Shown here: positions 26,488 through 38,170 of the stretch, piece by piece
Position numbering within the stretch: position 1 is the stretch's first letter
Layout of the letters: the number at the start of each line of letters is the position of its first letter
From: Casuarius casuarius
Taxonomy: Eukaryota > Chordata > Aves > Casuariiformes > Casuariidae
Assembly (NCBI GenBank): GCA_003342895.1
Contig: PTFA01000198.1
Span: 953,905-1,017,904, forward strand
Length of the DNA: 64,000 bases
Direction: 5' to 3'
The notes under the pieces: generated by a model
What the model saw: only the letters and a program-made list of their open reading frames with translations
Database searches by the model: none
What the model was told of the DNA's origin: nothing
Made by a program: the position numbers and the translations under genes

Positions 26488-27607
26488 ATTGAATGTGTAT
26501 GTATTTGTAATATCCAGTCCATGCACATGACTGTGAAAATATGTTTGCTTCATGAGAATTTCATGACTTCACAGGAGTTTTGAATGGACTAAGCTGGTAT
26601 CAAGAAGCCTTTCTGGTCTTTGATTTAATAATATATGCAATGGCAAAAGTAAATTTTTTGTTATGCATATACATGTATTTAAGATCAGTTCTGAAGCTTA
26701 AAAAAGAGCTGAAACTGTTAGCAAATTACTACCATGCTGGCAATTACTTAGTTACACAATTTTTCAGGTATTTCAGCATAATGAATTTATTTTCAAACAA
26801 AATGACTGTGTGACTGCCTCCACAAGTCAGCTACCCATATTTGTTTCATCTGGTTTTGTGCTTGCTGAATACTATTTAACCAGTTCAGACATTCATGTCA
26901 TTTTTAGTCTGGGACTAGCTATGTGTTATCTTAGCCTGATCGATCAATTGACCACATATTTGTTTGCTGTCTAGTACCAAAAAGGAAAAAAACTTCGAGA
27001 GAAGTTGAGACAAATTGATGACATTAGTAAGTGTTTAATTCATTGAACTCTGTACAGGGAGAACTCTCAAAATGAAGGAAACCAAGCTGACCATGTAACT
27101 TGAAACCAGCTAGCTTTTACTAAAAAAAAAAAAAAGAAGGGAAAAAAACCCATACATTTGAGCTTCAGGGGCCTTTTCAGAACAGAAATGTGACAGTCAT
27201 TTAAAACAACAACAAAAAAAATCATCAAGACAAAATTTTCATTTTAGTTTACATTCAAACATTTCAGAGGACAAATAATCTTTAAACAGACCAAAATGCT
27301 TGGGGTACTTCAAAATTAAAATACTTTGATGTACTTAGACAAATTGAATCCAGGATGGATCTGCAGGGGCAGTAGAAGTAATAAAGCTGCTGACTGCTTA
27401 CAACTGTTAAATGTTTAGTCTATGAGCTCAACAAAGGTTCTGGTAACTAAAGCGAGAATGATTTTTATTGCAGATGGCTGTGATGGTTTAAGTTAAGAGT
27501 GAAGTCGGCACTTTGAGATGCTATGAAACTGAATATTTGGCTACTTTCATATATTACTGAAATAAAGACATCAACCTCAACCACAAATAATTTGAACCGA
27601 AGTTTTG
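26488..27607. other. Non-coding AT-rich DNA
   Basis: A-rich runs lie at about 27121-27150. A 77-codon frame at 26580-26813 has hydrophobic stretches but no recognisable family. No gene called. Confidence 0.45.
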
Positions 27608-27663
27608 GCACTTTATAAAGAAATTAAGAACAGCACTTTATAAAGAAATTAAGAACAGCACTT
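27608..27663. repeat. 25-bp tandem duplication
   Basis: The unit starting GCACTTTATAAAGAAATTAA occurs twice without a mismatch (27608-27632 and 27633-27657), followed by a partial third (GCACTT) and a long T run. The perfect match suggests a recent slippage or duplication event. Confidence 0.92.
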
Positions 27664-28203
27664 CTTTTTTTTTTTTTTTAACATGAGTTATCACATGCTG
27701 AACTTACTGTAGCTCTGGCTTTCTCAGTCTCATACCTTCACTTGTTTGAAGACACTGCTTACAGATTTGATCAAAAATATCTATTATTGAAGTAGTCCAC
27801 AGGACTCAGAGAATGCTATTTTCATGATATTTTCATGTATATCTTTGGTCTGAATAGCAGGCAGAAAGCCTGTTGGCCTTGAAAAGGCAGATAAAGAATA
27901 TGGGAAAAGGATATTAGTGAATACCTGGAATTATTTCCCCTGTGAATTTAAAGCAACTTAAAAAATTAAAGTTAGTTTAATTGCTAATTTTGACTTATAG
28001 CTTGCCAGCTTAGTGTCTCATCATTTAAAAAGGGTTTGCAAATAGTGAAAAGCTCAGCATTATTTACGGTGCTTTAAATTTTACAAGAGCAAAGCAACTG
28101 CATCATTTCCCTAAGCAAATGGAAATAACTGATTTCTTATACAGGAAGCTAAGAAAACAGAAAAACATGAAAGGACATTCTCTACTAATTTAAAATATAT
28201 TTC
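27664..28203. other. Non-coding AT-rich stretch
   Basis: It begins with a T run beside the tandem duplication. 'aaattaaagttagtttaattgctaattttg' near 27961-27990 adds a few homeodomain-type words. No gene recognised. Confidence 0.45.
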
Positions 28204-28206
28204 TAC

Positions 28207-28238
<32 letters not shown>

Positions 28239-28245
28239 ACACACT
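28204..28245. repeat. (AT)n(AC)n microsatellite
   Basis: An ATATAT run of about 25 bases passes into ACACACATACACACAC. Simple sequence, likely length-polymorphic. Confidence 0.93.
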
Positions 28246-30330
28246 GTAACACTCCAGTCACAGATATGTAGAGCTTACAGTCCCAGGTGTTGAAAACATG
28301 GTCTTGTCCTTCCAAAAATCCTGAATATCATTTTTCAAAAACATGTTTTTTTAAATAATAAACTTTGGGTTCTTTTTATTTGCCTTTTGGCTTTTAAGCC
28401 TTTAGCATGCACTTGGGTCGTATTTTCACGCTTTTTTTGTGCAGCTAAAAGAAAGAGAAATTAATTTTTTTTTAATGACACCCAAGAGTCTCACATAATC
28501 ACATCACCCCAGGAAATGGGACTTAAGGAAAAATACCAAGTATTGTGAAACTTTTGATAACAGCAGAAAAGTAAGTAACTATTAAATAGTAGTATATTGC
28601 ATCTGCTTTAAAACAGAAGCCTCTGTTGGTTTGGGGACCATAGAGGACTACCAGAACAAAAATAAGCCTTTATCAGTTTTGCATTTATGAAATCAAACAA
28701 ACAGGTGCAATGTCTAAAAAGCCTGGGACTATTTTGAGAGAGAGCTCTCCTGACTACAGACAAATAGTCTGTGCTCCAGACAGACAATTTTGGTGTTTTG
28801 GTGAGAAACACACCAAACCCATAAAGACATTCATGGCTAGGAAGCATACTTATCCGGCCAGTCTTCAGTGAGAAAAACACAAAGGTTATTTTGCCTCTAG
28901 ACGTCCAAAAGAAAGTGAAACAACAGTAGGCAAAGAAAGGATTGAATCGGGGTGGGGAGTGTAAGAAACAAATACACAAATCAAGCTAAAGTACTGGCAG
29001 CATGTGAGCTTTCCAGGTTGAGAGTATTTCCGTGAAAAAATAGTCCTGTTTATTAAATTAAATCTTACTTATTTAGGCCAGCCTAAATAATGATTTCTTC
29101 TGCTGAAGTCAGTACTATAATAAGAGAAGAAATCCTTATACTTTTTCATTTCACACCTTTTTATTCATATTCATGACTGAAACATTATTCTGTGACCCCT
29201 TGGCATATTTAATTACTGAATACCTTCAGTTTAGAAAGTTTGCAAGCATTTCAACTCTAGCTATAGGTCTGTGGCTTATTTATCTAGCAAAGGTTTGCAA
29301 CATTCAGTTTATCTTGGTATGATCCTGGCTCAGGCAAATGAGGAGATGCTGTCATTAAATATGATGAAGATTCTTTTCTATTCCCAAAAAACTGAAATGA
29401 CTGACAAAACAGAGTGAAGACAGAAGAGAGAGAATTCAGTACAACCAAGGGTCTCAGCTAGCATGGGCCTTACAATCTAACCACATACCGAGTAGAGTAT
29501 TTTGCCTCTTAAACTTTAGGTAATGCCTGTTCTCTGTAGTGAGATGACTTTCTCATCACACAGAAGTTAATTCTCTGAGCAATCCTCTCCTCACTGGGCT
29601 GGTGAACTGGATCTACCCTCTGGTGGCTGTGATTATTGAACTTCAGGATTTTCATTTCCAGACACTCTCTGAAGTCTCTCTAGAGGAGAGGGCTCCACTT
29701 TTGCACAAGTTCCTTTCAGGACCTCCAGCACACAATGAAATTTTGGTCTGCAAAACAACTGGAATGGATCTAATCCAGATGATCTATGTGGATCAAGGGA
29801 CAACAGTGCCAGAGGTATCCAAAGTTCATTTTTACTGAGTCCTTTGGTTTTATATCACTAAGAACAGACAGCTGTCCACAGTCAAAACTGTGGAATTCAG
29901 GACTGTGGTTACATTCCTAATGTCAACCCTCCTTGTCTCTAAGGAAATAATTTCCTTATTGTCTAGTTCCAAGAGATTTCTGACATTTCAGGCACAAATT
30001 ATATCACATAATTCTGAATGTTTCCTGGAAACCGAAACCATGCAAAAACAACTCCTCTGTTTTCTAATCAATCCCTAAATGCATGTAAGACCCCTTTCTC
30101 AAGACCTAGGGATTGATTCTGAACTGCCTTGCCGTTTAAATTGGTTGTGGTTGCCCAACTTCGATCCCTTTTTAACCACCACAGTTAGCCCAATTCTGAT
30201 TTCTTTGACAGACATGCAAAGCCAAACTCAGTCCAAGGACTGTGCGATAGCTGTTCTGTATTTACACTAGCACCAGTAAGATTTAAAGAATGGTCTCTGA
30301 CCATTATTGTGTTACAGGATGTGTAGTGCT
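28246..30330. other. Non-coding stretch, no gene recognised
   Basis: Contains a 123-codon minus-strand frame (28608-28979) and a 78-codon plus frame (29602-29838). The second lies in a slightly GC-richer patch and reads smoothly, but it has no convincing acceptor and matches no family I know. Neither is called as a gene. Confidence 0.4.
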
Positions 30331-30402
30331 AGCTCATCAGCTAGTGAATATCACCACAGCTTTACTGAAACCGAAATACACCAGCTGAGGAGCTGGCCCT
30401 TA
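30331..30402. repeat. Fragment of palindromic interspersed repeat
   Basis: 'acaccagctgaggagctggccc' is close to the phrase 'acaccagctgaggatctggccc' that I recall as recurrent in turtle and crocodilian DNA. It follows 'tcatcagctagtgaatatcac' as the eroded opposite arm. It is probably the same family as 24583-24652. Confidence 0.45.
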
Positions 30403-33400
30403 GCTTTAGCCACTGCTCAGTGAAAAAAAACTGAATTACATCCAAGCAAAGTTTGTGGTTCACCCCTTACTAGCAATGTTAACATGGAAATAAGCAGCAC
30501 AAGAGTTTGTAGAGGGCTATTATGAAAAGCAGACCTTTGTACTACTTTTCAACTAACTCCTTTGCTCGATGACAGCTGCTCTTACAATTAGCCCTTCTCC
30601 TGACCTCATGGTCTACCACAATATGCTTGAGACATCTCTGGGAAGGGAGACTATTACACCTAATGTGTTTGGACAAGTCTAGCATGTGTGCAAATTAATA
30701 AGAATGCTGTATTCTTTTTTAATTTTTTCCTTTACAAGGCTTCCCTTGCATTTATGCAACCTGCACATCTGCTTACCTGCTCTGAATAATGATAATGGAT
30801 GTAGCAGGATGTGAGGAACACAATATTCCCTGAGGTGATATTTTTCAGGGGGGGTTCTCCCTCCTCTAGTGAAAGGTAGGAACCTGAACCGACTTCTCAA
30901 AATGAATGATAGATTTCTTAGGAAATTGTCCTCTTTGGACACAGGAGGCAGAAATATTCACCTAGCCATGAAACTTTGTAGAATGCAAAAAGAGCTGGGA
31001 GTTGAGACGAGTGCTGCAGGTTATCCTTTGCAGCACTTTCCTTTAAATAGGGAGAAGAAAATTTCTAATTAATTATAAAATGAGGCTGCTATTTTGCATC
31101 TGATATTGAAAAACAAAATAAACACAATGAATATGTAATAGTTTATGGCAGTAGGTGCCTGGCACACTTGACAATAGCAGTTAGGTCTGCAAGCAAGGGC
31201 ACACCTTCACTTTATTGCATCTTTTAACATTGCATTTCTTTTCCTAAAGTAGTCTTTAATCAACTTTTAGCTTAACTATATAAAGCATAAGAGGAAAAGG
31301 TGCTTTAATGAGTTGCTGCATAAAAATCATTCAAATACTTCTATTATCCTGCTTCAATGACATTTCTGAATAAATGAATGCCTGTATTAACAAAAGTTCT
31401 CCTATTACTTTCAGATGGTGCAACTCATTACTTAATCCATGAGCATTTTATAGTTTTCTAGTATTCAGATTGAGGCAAAAAACACCTGTATTAGTGACCA
31501 GATTTATATCCAAGTCTCTGACCATAAACACAGTGTATATCTTCTCTCCTTGAAGAACAAATTTCCTCCCTTCTCACTTGAGCACAAATGGCATCAGCAC
31601 AGAACAACTGGGACTCAGCTGCATAGTAGCAGCAAGATGCAGAGAATGTAAAATAGCGATTGTATATAAAGTGGAATCTGCATAGAAAGGCAGTATTACA
31701 AGGGAGGCTTATGATGTTGCTTATCAGCCTTATGTTGAGAATTTAGAGTGTGATCCTGGAAGCTGTCAAGAGTCTTTTGTGGGGGTTCAACTCCACTAAA
31801 TTTTGATAGCGTGAACAGAAATAAAACGTTGCTGCCTTTCCACATTTTTGGCAAGAGCTTCCTATCAAGCCTGGTGCACTGGCAGCCATATGAGGTGCTC
31901 AAAAAGTGCTAGAATTCTGCACATATTGTGTAAATTCTTGTTATATCTTTACTTCTATGTTAGATCTCTACATACCTTGTGCAGGTATTCTTCTTTCTTG
32001 TCCTCTGTCCTGTACAGTGACATCTGTTTTCTTAAGATTAAATGAAAAACAAACAGAGCGTTATTTCTTTCTTTCTGTGATATCTTTCCTCGTTTTGAAA
32101 AAAGATTGCCCATATTCAGCACTATCTATGGGATAATGCTAGATTTGATATGGTTTCTCCTGACAATTTTAGCATTTATTAACTTTGTGTAAGATGTATG
32201 ACTTGTAGGTTATCAAATTATCCTGTAAGTCGCAGTGACAGAAGGATGTAATTCTATTATTTTTACTTCAGTTATATGGTATTTTATACTCTGTGAAGAA
32301 CCCTATTGTACAAGTCCCAAGGTAAAGCAGCTATAATGTTTTTAAGAGGCTGTTCCAAACATTGCTATGTTTATAAATACGCACATATTCCTGTACAGCA
32401 CAGACTGCCAAAATATGCACTGCATGAAAATGGCAGGTGTATGCTTATCTGTATGTGCATGGCCATGAAGAGAGTAGTTCATTACTGGTGTTTTTTAATT
32501 TAATAGTAATGTCACTTGGAAATTCCCAAGATTTCTGTTCTCAGCTACAGGGACCTTTTGCTGTAACTCCAAATATTTAGAGGAACGCTACATTATCTAT
32601 CAGATGAAACAATAAGTATTGACTATTAATAAGCTGTTGAATATTTCAGCACTTCTGAAATATGAAGTTTACAGCTTGTAGGATCAGAGCTGCTGTTTGC
32701 AATTGGCTGTCAGATACAAAGGGATTGTTCTAATATGTTTGGTATTACAGTCAACTAATCCTTTTCTGATTTCTAAGAATATGTCACAAGCTACCAAAAT
32801 AAAATTACGGGATGTTGTTTTATGAGCAACGCAACAGTAAATTTCCAAATAAGGCTTTTCTGAAACCCAATTTAGCCTGCAAATAACAGCTTGAGGAGTG
32901 CTTTCTGGAATCTAACCTATTATGAGTTGGACCCAATTTTCACAGTTTGAAACTCTATCTTGACTTTAAACCTTTAGGCGGTGATTCAGAATGTATTTAC
33001 TCTTTTTAGTATGTATAGGATATTTTTTTAGCTTAGTGTATTAATAGGACAATGAAGTGAAAGAGGATTATGGGCCTTTTCCTGACAAATCCTGGGTATT
33101 TCTCCCAAAATCTATAGGATGTTTGGAAAAGAGTGTTTTGCTTTTCTAAATCCTAGTACTGGAGGAGAAATGAGTTCCATTTTGGATTTTATTTAGCTTA
33201 ATAATAACATTAACAGTCAAAATATTGTGTCAAGTTTAGGTACCCCAAATCATATTTAAGTCCCAAAATAAACCTTGCCTCCTGTGAAATATCCCCACAT
33301 CCAAAAAAGTGATTGGTGCTACAAAAAAATGTAAAACTGAAGTTTTATTTTAAAAAGTAAGAAGGAATAGTTTTTTGTTTACCTTTTAAATACCATAGGC

Positions 33401-33536
33401 TGTTCCTCTGGGTGATACCCAGCTGACACCCAGGAGAAAAAGACCTCCAATGCTTTGGTACGGATGTTTTACTAACTCGTTATTCATACTATCTGTACAT
33501 CTGCATACACTGAGAGTGCTGGAAATATATTTTCAG
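30403..33536. other. Non-coding stretch
   Basis: Unique AT-rich DNA. A donor-like GAGCAG|GTAAGCAG on the minus strand near 30770 lacks a clear exon. Frames at 31848-32136 overlap each other in two plus-strand phases and are not gene-like. Confidence 0.45.
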
Positions 33537-33594
33537 ATAGAGATTCATGATTTTGAAATGTCTGCTTTTCTTGAAACAAGATACCAGCAAACAG
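33537..33594 (+). other. Candidate internal exon (weak)
   Basis: A 58-base open segment lies between an acceptor-like 'tattttcag' and a donor AACAG|GTGAGA. The frame reads E-I-H-D-F-E-M-S-A-F-L-E-T-R, which looks protein-like but matches nothing I recognise. The pyrimidine tract is poor. Chance is the most likely explanation. Confidence 0.12.
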
Positions 33595-34773
33595 GTGAGA
33601 TGAAAAAAAAATTGCATTTTGAGCAAGTCAAAATGGTTACTTTCAATTTAGGCTACTTCTGCTGCACACAAGACTGTAGGAAATTTTAAAACTTTGAAAC
33701 AAAGAATCATCTTGAAATAGAAAAAAAAAAAATCAGTGTTCCCTTTCAAAAATGCAAACTTTTGATGTCATTAGAATTCCTGGTCAAAACAAACTTTCCT
33801 CAGCGGTCTCCCTTTACTGTATGGCGGAAAATCTTGGGCAAATGGCCAGTTTTCTAATTAAAACAAGTTCAGCTGCAAAATTTCTAACCAGTTGTACTGA
33901 GCTGTCTTTTATTTTCACTTTTGTTCAGCAGATGAGCATTGGATATCTGTAATTTGGTCATCAAGACTTTCATACACCACATGGCATTAACTCTAAGTGT
34001 TTTTTCCTTACTATAGTTAAGGCTTAAATCCTGTTTTAAAGGGCCCTTTCTTCTGGGGGGGTTGAGAAAGTTCTCCCTCAGTGATTAGTAAGCCACAAAG
34101 GCTTTCGGGAGTGGATAGACGTGAGGAACAGCAGCAGCAATTGGTACCTTGGTATCAGTGGGAAGATAAGGTCAGGGAAAAGATAAAACATGTATAAATA
34201 TCTGACATAAAGGGATAACACGGGCTACAGAAGATGAAAGTGATTCCTTAGTGAAACAGATCTTGAAGCGTGAATCTGGTACGGAGGCATAGTACTTGGT
34301 ATGGAGAGGAAATTAAATTTTACTTTTAAATTTTAAACCATGTATTTCTTTAAAAAAAACGATTTACTGATAAGATGGGTATTAGCTTATATAAAACATG
34401 GTACTAGGCAGCTTTTTAAGTGACAGACTTTCACAGACCTGTATTTTAATGTGCCATGTACTGGGATGATGCAGTGTATGAGAGGTTCTCAAATTATTTT
34501 GTAGCACAGATCATCTTTTAGAAGAAATATTAGCTCTTGGACCACTTTCCCTCTAAAAGATACTCCTATTCGCAGTTGTGCAACACCTCATTAGCAATCA
34601 AGCAGTGCATGTGCTACATGTGTATGCATGCACACATAAAATAATCCTCACTGATAAAAGCAATATACTATATTTCCCCCACTATTTATTAGAGGCATTT
34701 TCTTGCTGCTTGACACTCGTGCTTCAGGTTTCCAGAGCTTTTCCCTGCAACAGGGCTTTGGGCAACCTCTTAC
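33595..34773. other. Non-coding stretch
   Basis: AT-rich unique DNA with A runs near 33721 and 34351. No gene or repeat recognised. Confidence 0.45.
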
Positions 34774-34923
34774 CTGTGAGGCATCATCCTCATGCTGGCG
34801 CTTTGCAGATGCCATCTGCTGGACCATGAGACGCCTGGGGACTTGGGTGCTCCTCTCCATAAACACTTCATGGTCCTTATGGCTCCTAGCTTGTGGCAGA
34901 GCAGCAGCTCTCACAAAAAGTTC
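34774..34923 (-). CDS. Candidate internal coding exon, 50 codons
   Basis: On the minus strand a pyrimidine-rich acceptor ('tctcttcttcagcccccag') is followed by exactly 150 open bases and a consensus donor CACAG|GTAAGAGG. Both boundaries are phase 0, so the exon is symmetric. The peptide begins E-L-F-V-R-A-A-A-L-P, continues through a basic and glutamine-rich segment (R-R-L-M-V-Q-Q-M), and ends K-R-Q-H-E-D-D-A-S-Q, which looks helical and charged. The patch is more GC-rich than its surroundings. I do not recognise the family. The helical, Q/R/E-rich character loosely resembles the tails of Myb/SANT-like or transposase-derived proteins, but that is a guess. It could also be a pseudo-exon or part of an unknown repeat. 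Confidence 0.3.
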
Positions 34924-35022
34924 CTGGGGGCTGAAGAAGAGACTGAAGCTATGGCTCAGGGATGGGCTCACTGATGGTTGTCTAAAAGCAGAGGGATACT
35001 CTGCTCTCGTTCTGTTTCAAAC

Positions 35023-35300
35023 ACGTAATTTAACACAGCAATTAATTACTTATTTCTCTGAGTAATTAATTACTAATTGCTAAAGAATTACTGCATTACT
35101 CCATGCAGAAGTAATAAAATTACTTCACAGTTTCAAGAAAATTCTTGAAGAAAGCAATTATTATTAGTTGTAGTCAAAATTATTTGTTATATTAATTACC
35201 AGTAATCTCTGCCTAGACACTAATTAGACTTAAAGCAATTTTACAGTGGTACAATATAATTATGTCATTAATAACAAAAATAACAGATTATTTTACTTTA
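35023..35300. promoter_or_regulatory. Dense TAATTA homeodomain-motif cluster
   Basis: More than a dozen TAAT/ATTA cores occur in under 300 bases, several as the full palindrome TAATTA. They include an 11-bp inverted repeat, AATTAATTACT at 35040-35050 and AGTAATTAATT at 35061-35071, separated by 10 bases. TAATTA is the preferred paired-type and LIM homeodomain site, so this is a candidate enhancer. The block is AT-rich, which raises the chance rate. No conservation evidence is available. Confidence 0.35.
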
Positions 35301-36436
35301 AATTTGACATATTATATGTTTAAGAGCTTGCCAATTAAAGAACAGCATTGAGCTAAAGAACAAAGTGTACACAAAGTTTTGGGATAATTTCTTACGCCAG
35401 GAGCATACTAAGGCAGCTCTTTAAAAACCATAGACCCTTTTAAAGTGCATACAAATAAGAACTGAATTTCAGTTCTCAGTAAATTCCAGTTTCGTTTCTC
35501 AATTTGTCGCTCTTCAGCAGTTCCGAACTCTTGTGCAAATTCTACCCAGCCAAATACTTGGAGAATGGCTTTGCTGTAGATACCCACATTAATCTGAGTG
35601 ATCAGATGAACAAAATCATATACTATTGCCTATTTGTAACTACTTGTTGTTTTTCTACTAGCATACATTCACTCAGGCCCTAGTGCTAGCTTAGCCGTAA
35701 ACCATCATTTGAGGTATCCCACCGAAGTCTATTTGTTCTGCCTTTGATTTTTCTTTTATTTTTAATAAGGTCTAAACACATGCTTGAAAGTAAATATGTG
35801 CCCAAGGGGATTTCTGAATTTTAGCACAAATTAGCAAGGAAAAAGGTAATTTCAGACCATAATCATAACATATTATCTAGTGTTACAGAATGCTACTCTC
35901 TGAAAAAACTAAAGAAATGAGTTCTTGGTTTTTAATAAAATGAAACCATGTATCTTTCAAGGAAAAATATTTTGCTGAAAATTGTCAATTTTTTTGTGCG
36001 AATGAAACACATTTTCAAAACACATGCACTTGCAGCAGTAAATAATGTTTCTGAGAAGTACTTGTATATTGTTAAGTCAAAGACTAATCTTTTAGTCTTT
36101 TTAGATTTTTTTTTTTGGTGTATTATATTTCTTCCATTCTACAGGAAATCATCACTAATCAGATAATTTTGTAAACACAAACAAAACCACAGTAGAAGGA
36201 CAGATTAGTTATCTCAAATAATTTTTGCCACCTGTAATAGTTCAAGTTCGACAGACCTCATGAAATACAAAATATATTTTTTAAGGAAGGAGCTTTTATT
36301 TGGATCCCTGTGTTATTGTACTTGCTAGAGTGTTTTGACAGATGCTGTAGTTTTACTGCTCAAGAGTGGGACAATAACGGAGGACTACTGAGAGTCCAGC
36401 TGAGTAGCTCTCACCTCTTACTTCTGCAGTCTTTAG
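35301..36436. other. Non-coding stretch
   Basis: Unique AT-rich DNA. The segment at about 35440-35640 is less simple and could be a conserved element. No gene recognised. Confidence 0.4.
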
Positions 36437-36640
36437 GGCAGTGTCAGCACGTATATGGAGAGCAAAGCGGCCAGTGTGGGCGCAGGGCACCTGCAGAAAG
36501 ACAAAACGCGCCCGGGCTGAGGCAGGCACGCTGCTCGCGGCTGGCTGCTGCATGGCCTGGAGGAGCTCAGCCTGTGTTTGTGGCCACTCTCAGAGCCCTT
36601 CCTCAACCACCTGTGGGCAAGAGCATTTTGTGGCGTGGGT
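36437..36640. other. GC- and CpG-rich islet 1
   Basis: About 200 bases contain roughly ten CpGs, for example 'aaaacgcgcccgggctgagg' and 'cacgctgctcgcggctggct', in AT-rich surroundings. It is shorter than a typical promoter CpG island and has no TATA or gene beside it. Overlapping frames on both strands arise because GC-rich DNA has few stop codons. Confidence 0.5.
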
Positions 36641-38029
36641 TAGGCTGACCAGCATGGTTTTCAGGATGTTTGCAAGCATCTCATAAAAATAAAGGCTCAT
36701 TCTTCCTGTAGTGGCTGCGTTAAAGGAAGGACACAAATTAGCATTTGCACAGAGCAAGATGCAAGTTATATTTATTAGGTCATGAAATTATTCTCGTGTT
36801 TTTATTCTGCAAAATGTTTCAGTAAATTTTCAAAGTGGTGTTATGTATAGAAGATATTAACATAACCCCCACTTTTTCCAAAACCTTTATTTTTAAAATA
36901 AATTCTGCCTGTGACTGATAAAGCAGCTGGGAGACCGACAGATAAGATATAATATAAATACTTAATTAAATTCCAGTAAGATTTCCCCCAGAGCAAAATC
37001 TTTCAAAGCATCAGAATTTCTATAATGTACTATATGTTCTTCCTCTCATACCTGTTTGCAAAGAAAAAGAAAAAAAAAAACAGATTCCTGCACACATTTG
37101 GCTTAGCTCCTCCAAGTCATTCACTGTAGTAGCACTCATTTGAGGCTTAACCTACTTTTACTGGAATCTACGGCAAAATTCTCATTCATATAATCAGGAG
37201 TCTGAAAATCGTTTCCATTTCAGTATTGAAACAAAAAAGCCACCTTGTAATTGTTTTCAGGTTTTAGGCAGCTTGTGGCTTATCAGACTTCAGAGTGAAT
37301 AGCTCAGTTTGGTCAATGGTCGAGATTTTTACTGGAAAAGAGTACCATTTGTTTTTTGATCTATTTTTAAATTATAATTCACATGGTAAAAGTGGAGTCA
37401 AGTTATGGAGCATTTCACGTTTTAATTTTTTTCCCTCATATTTGGTGCTAATGATAAATCTCTTTAAATGAAGTTTTTAAACAACAGCAATTCTCATGTG
37501 GCTTTTTATCACCTATTTATTTTAGATCAAAATTCTTATTATTCTGGACTCTGAGTATTAGGCAAACTAAAAATGTCATATTAAAACTGTAGTTTTAATC
37601 CCAAGCCAATGGTTGCACCATAATTTATTGTAGTAAAATTATAGTAACAAATAGTGATGATGTAATGCTATATTTCAACATGTTTTACAGCACCACAATG
37701 TTATTTTAGTGATTATACTGTAGTTGGAATAAATATTACTAAATTTGAGACAGATTTATTACGGTTTTAAACTTTGTTCTGTTTGGTCCAGGAAACAGAG
37801 GATTTACACAGTAACTCTTATTAACATTAATGGACATTAATTGCTTATCTCCCTTGTGCACCCTGAGGAGTTTGCATCCCTCTGGCTGTCCGGTATTTTA
37901 GCACCTTTCAAGGTTTCATTTGGGACGAGCCTGTCCTTCCAGTTTCAGCACTGTGTAAAAGGAGGCAGCAAGCCAGGGAAGCATGTCAGTCATCTACAGA
38001 TCCTTCCCTCTGGCTCCTTTGCTCTTGGG
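36641..38029. other. AT-rich non-coding stretch
   Basis: Contains 'agataagatataatataaat' near 36940 with two GATA cores, and an A run at about 37066-37080. No gene recognised. Confidence 0.45.
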
Positions 38030-38170
38030 AAATGGGCAGCTGGCAGCCACTGGGGAAAGGGGCCTGGGCCAGAGCGCACGCAGCGCTTTTGCAGGCTCTG
38101 TGCTCAGCTGCGTGCACGGGGCAAGCGCTGCCCAGGCAGCACCAGCCTTTCTGCCCCTCGCTGCACAAGC
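38030..38170. other. GC-rich islet 2
   Basis: A short GC-rich patch with CpGs ('agagcgcacgcagcgctttt', 'gcgtgcacggggcaagcgct'). Frames are open in several phases here (37841-38265), the expected by-product of GC-rich DNA. No protein was recognised. It resembles the other islets in composition rather than clear sequence identity. Confidence 0.45.

Noticed and set aside
28608..28979. 123-codon minus-strand open frame
   Set aside because: No recognisable domain, signal or splice context.
29602..29838. Protein-like 78-codon plus frame in a GC-richer patch
   Set aside because: Reads smoothly and has a GAG|GTATCC donor-like site, but no acceptor I could accept and no family recognised.
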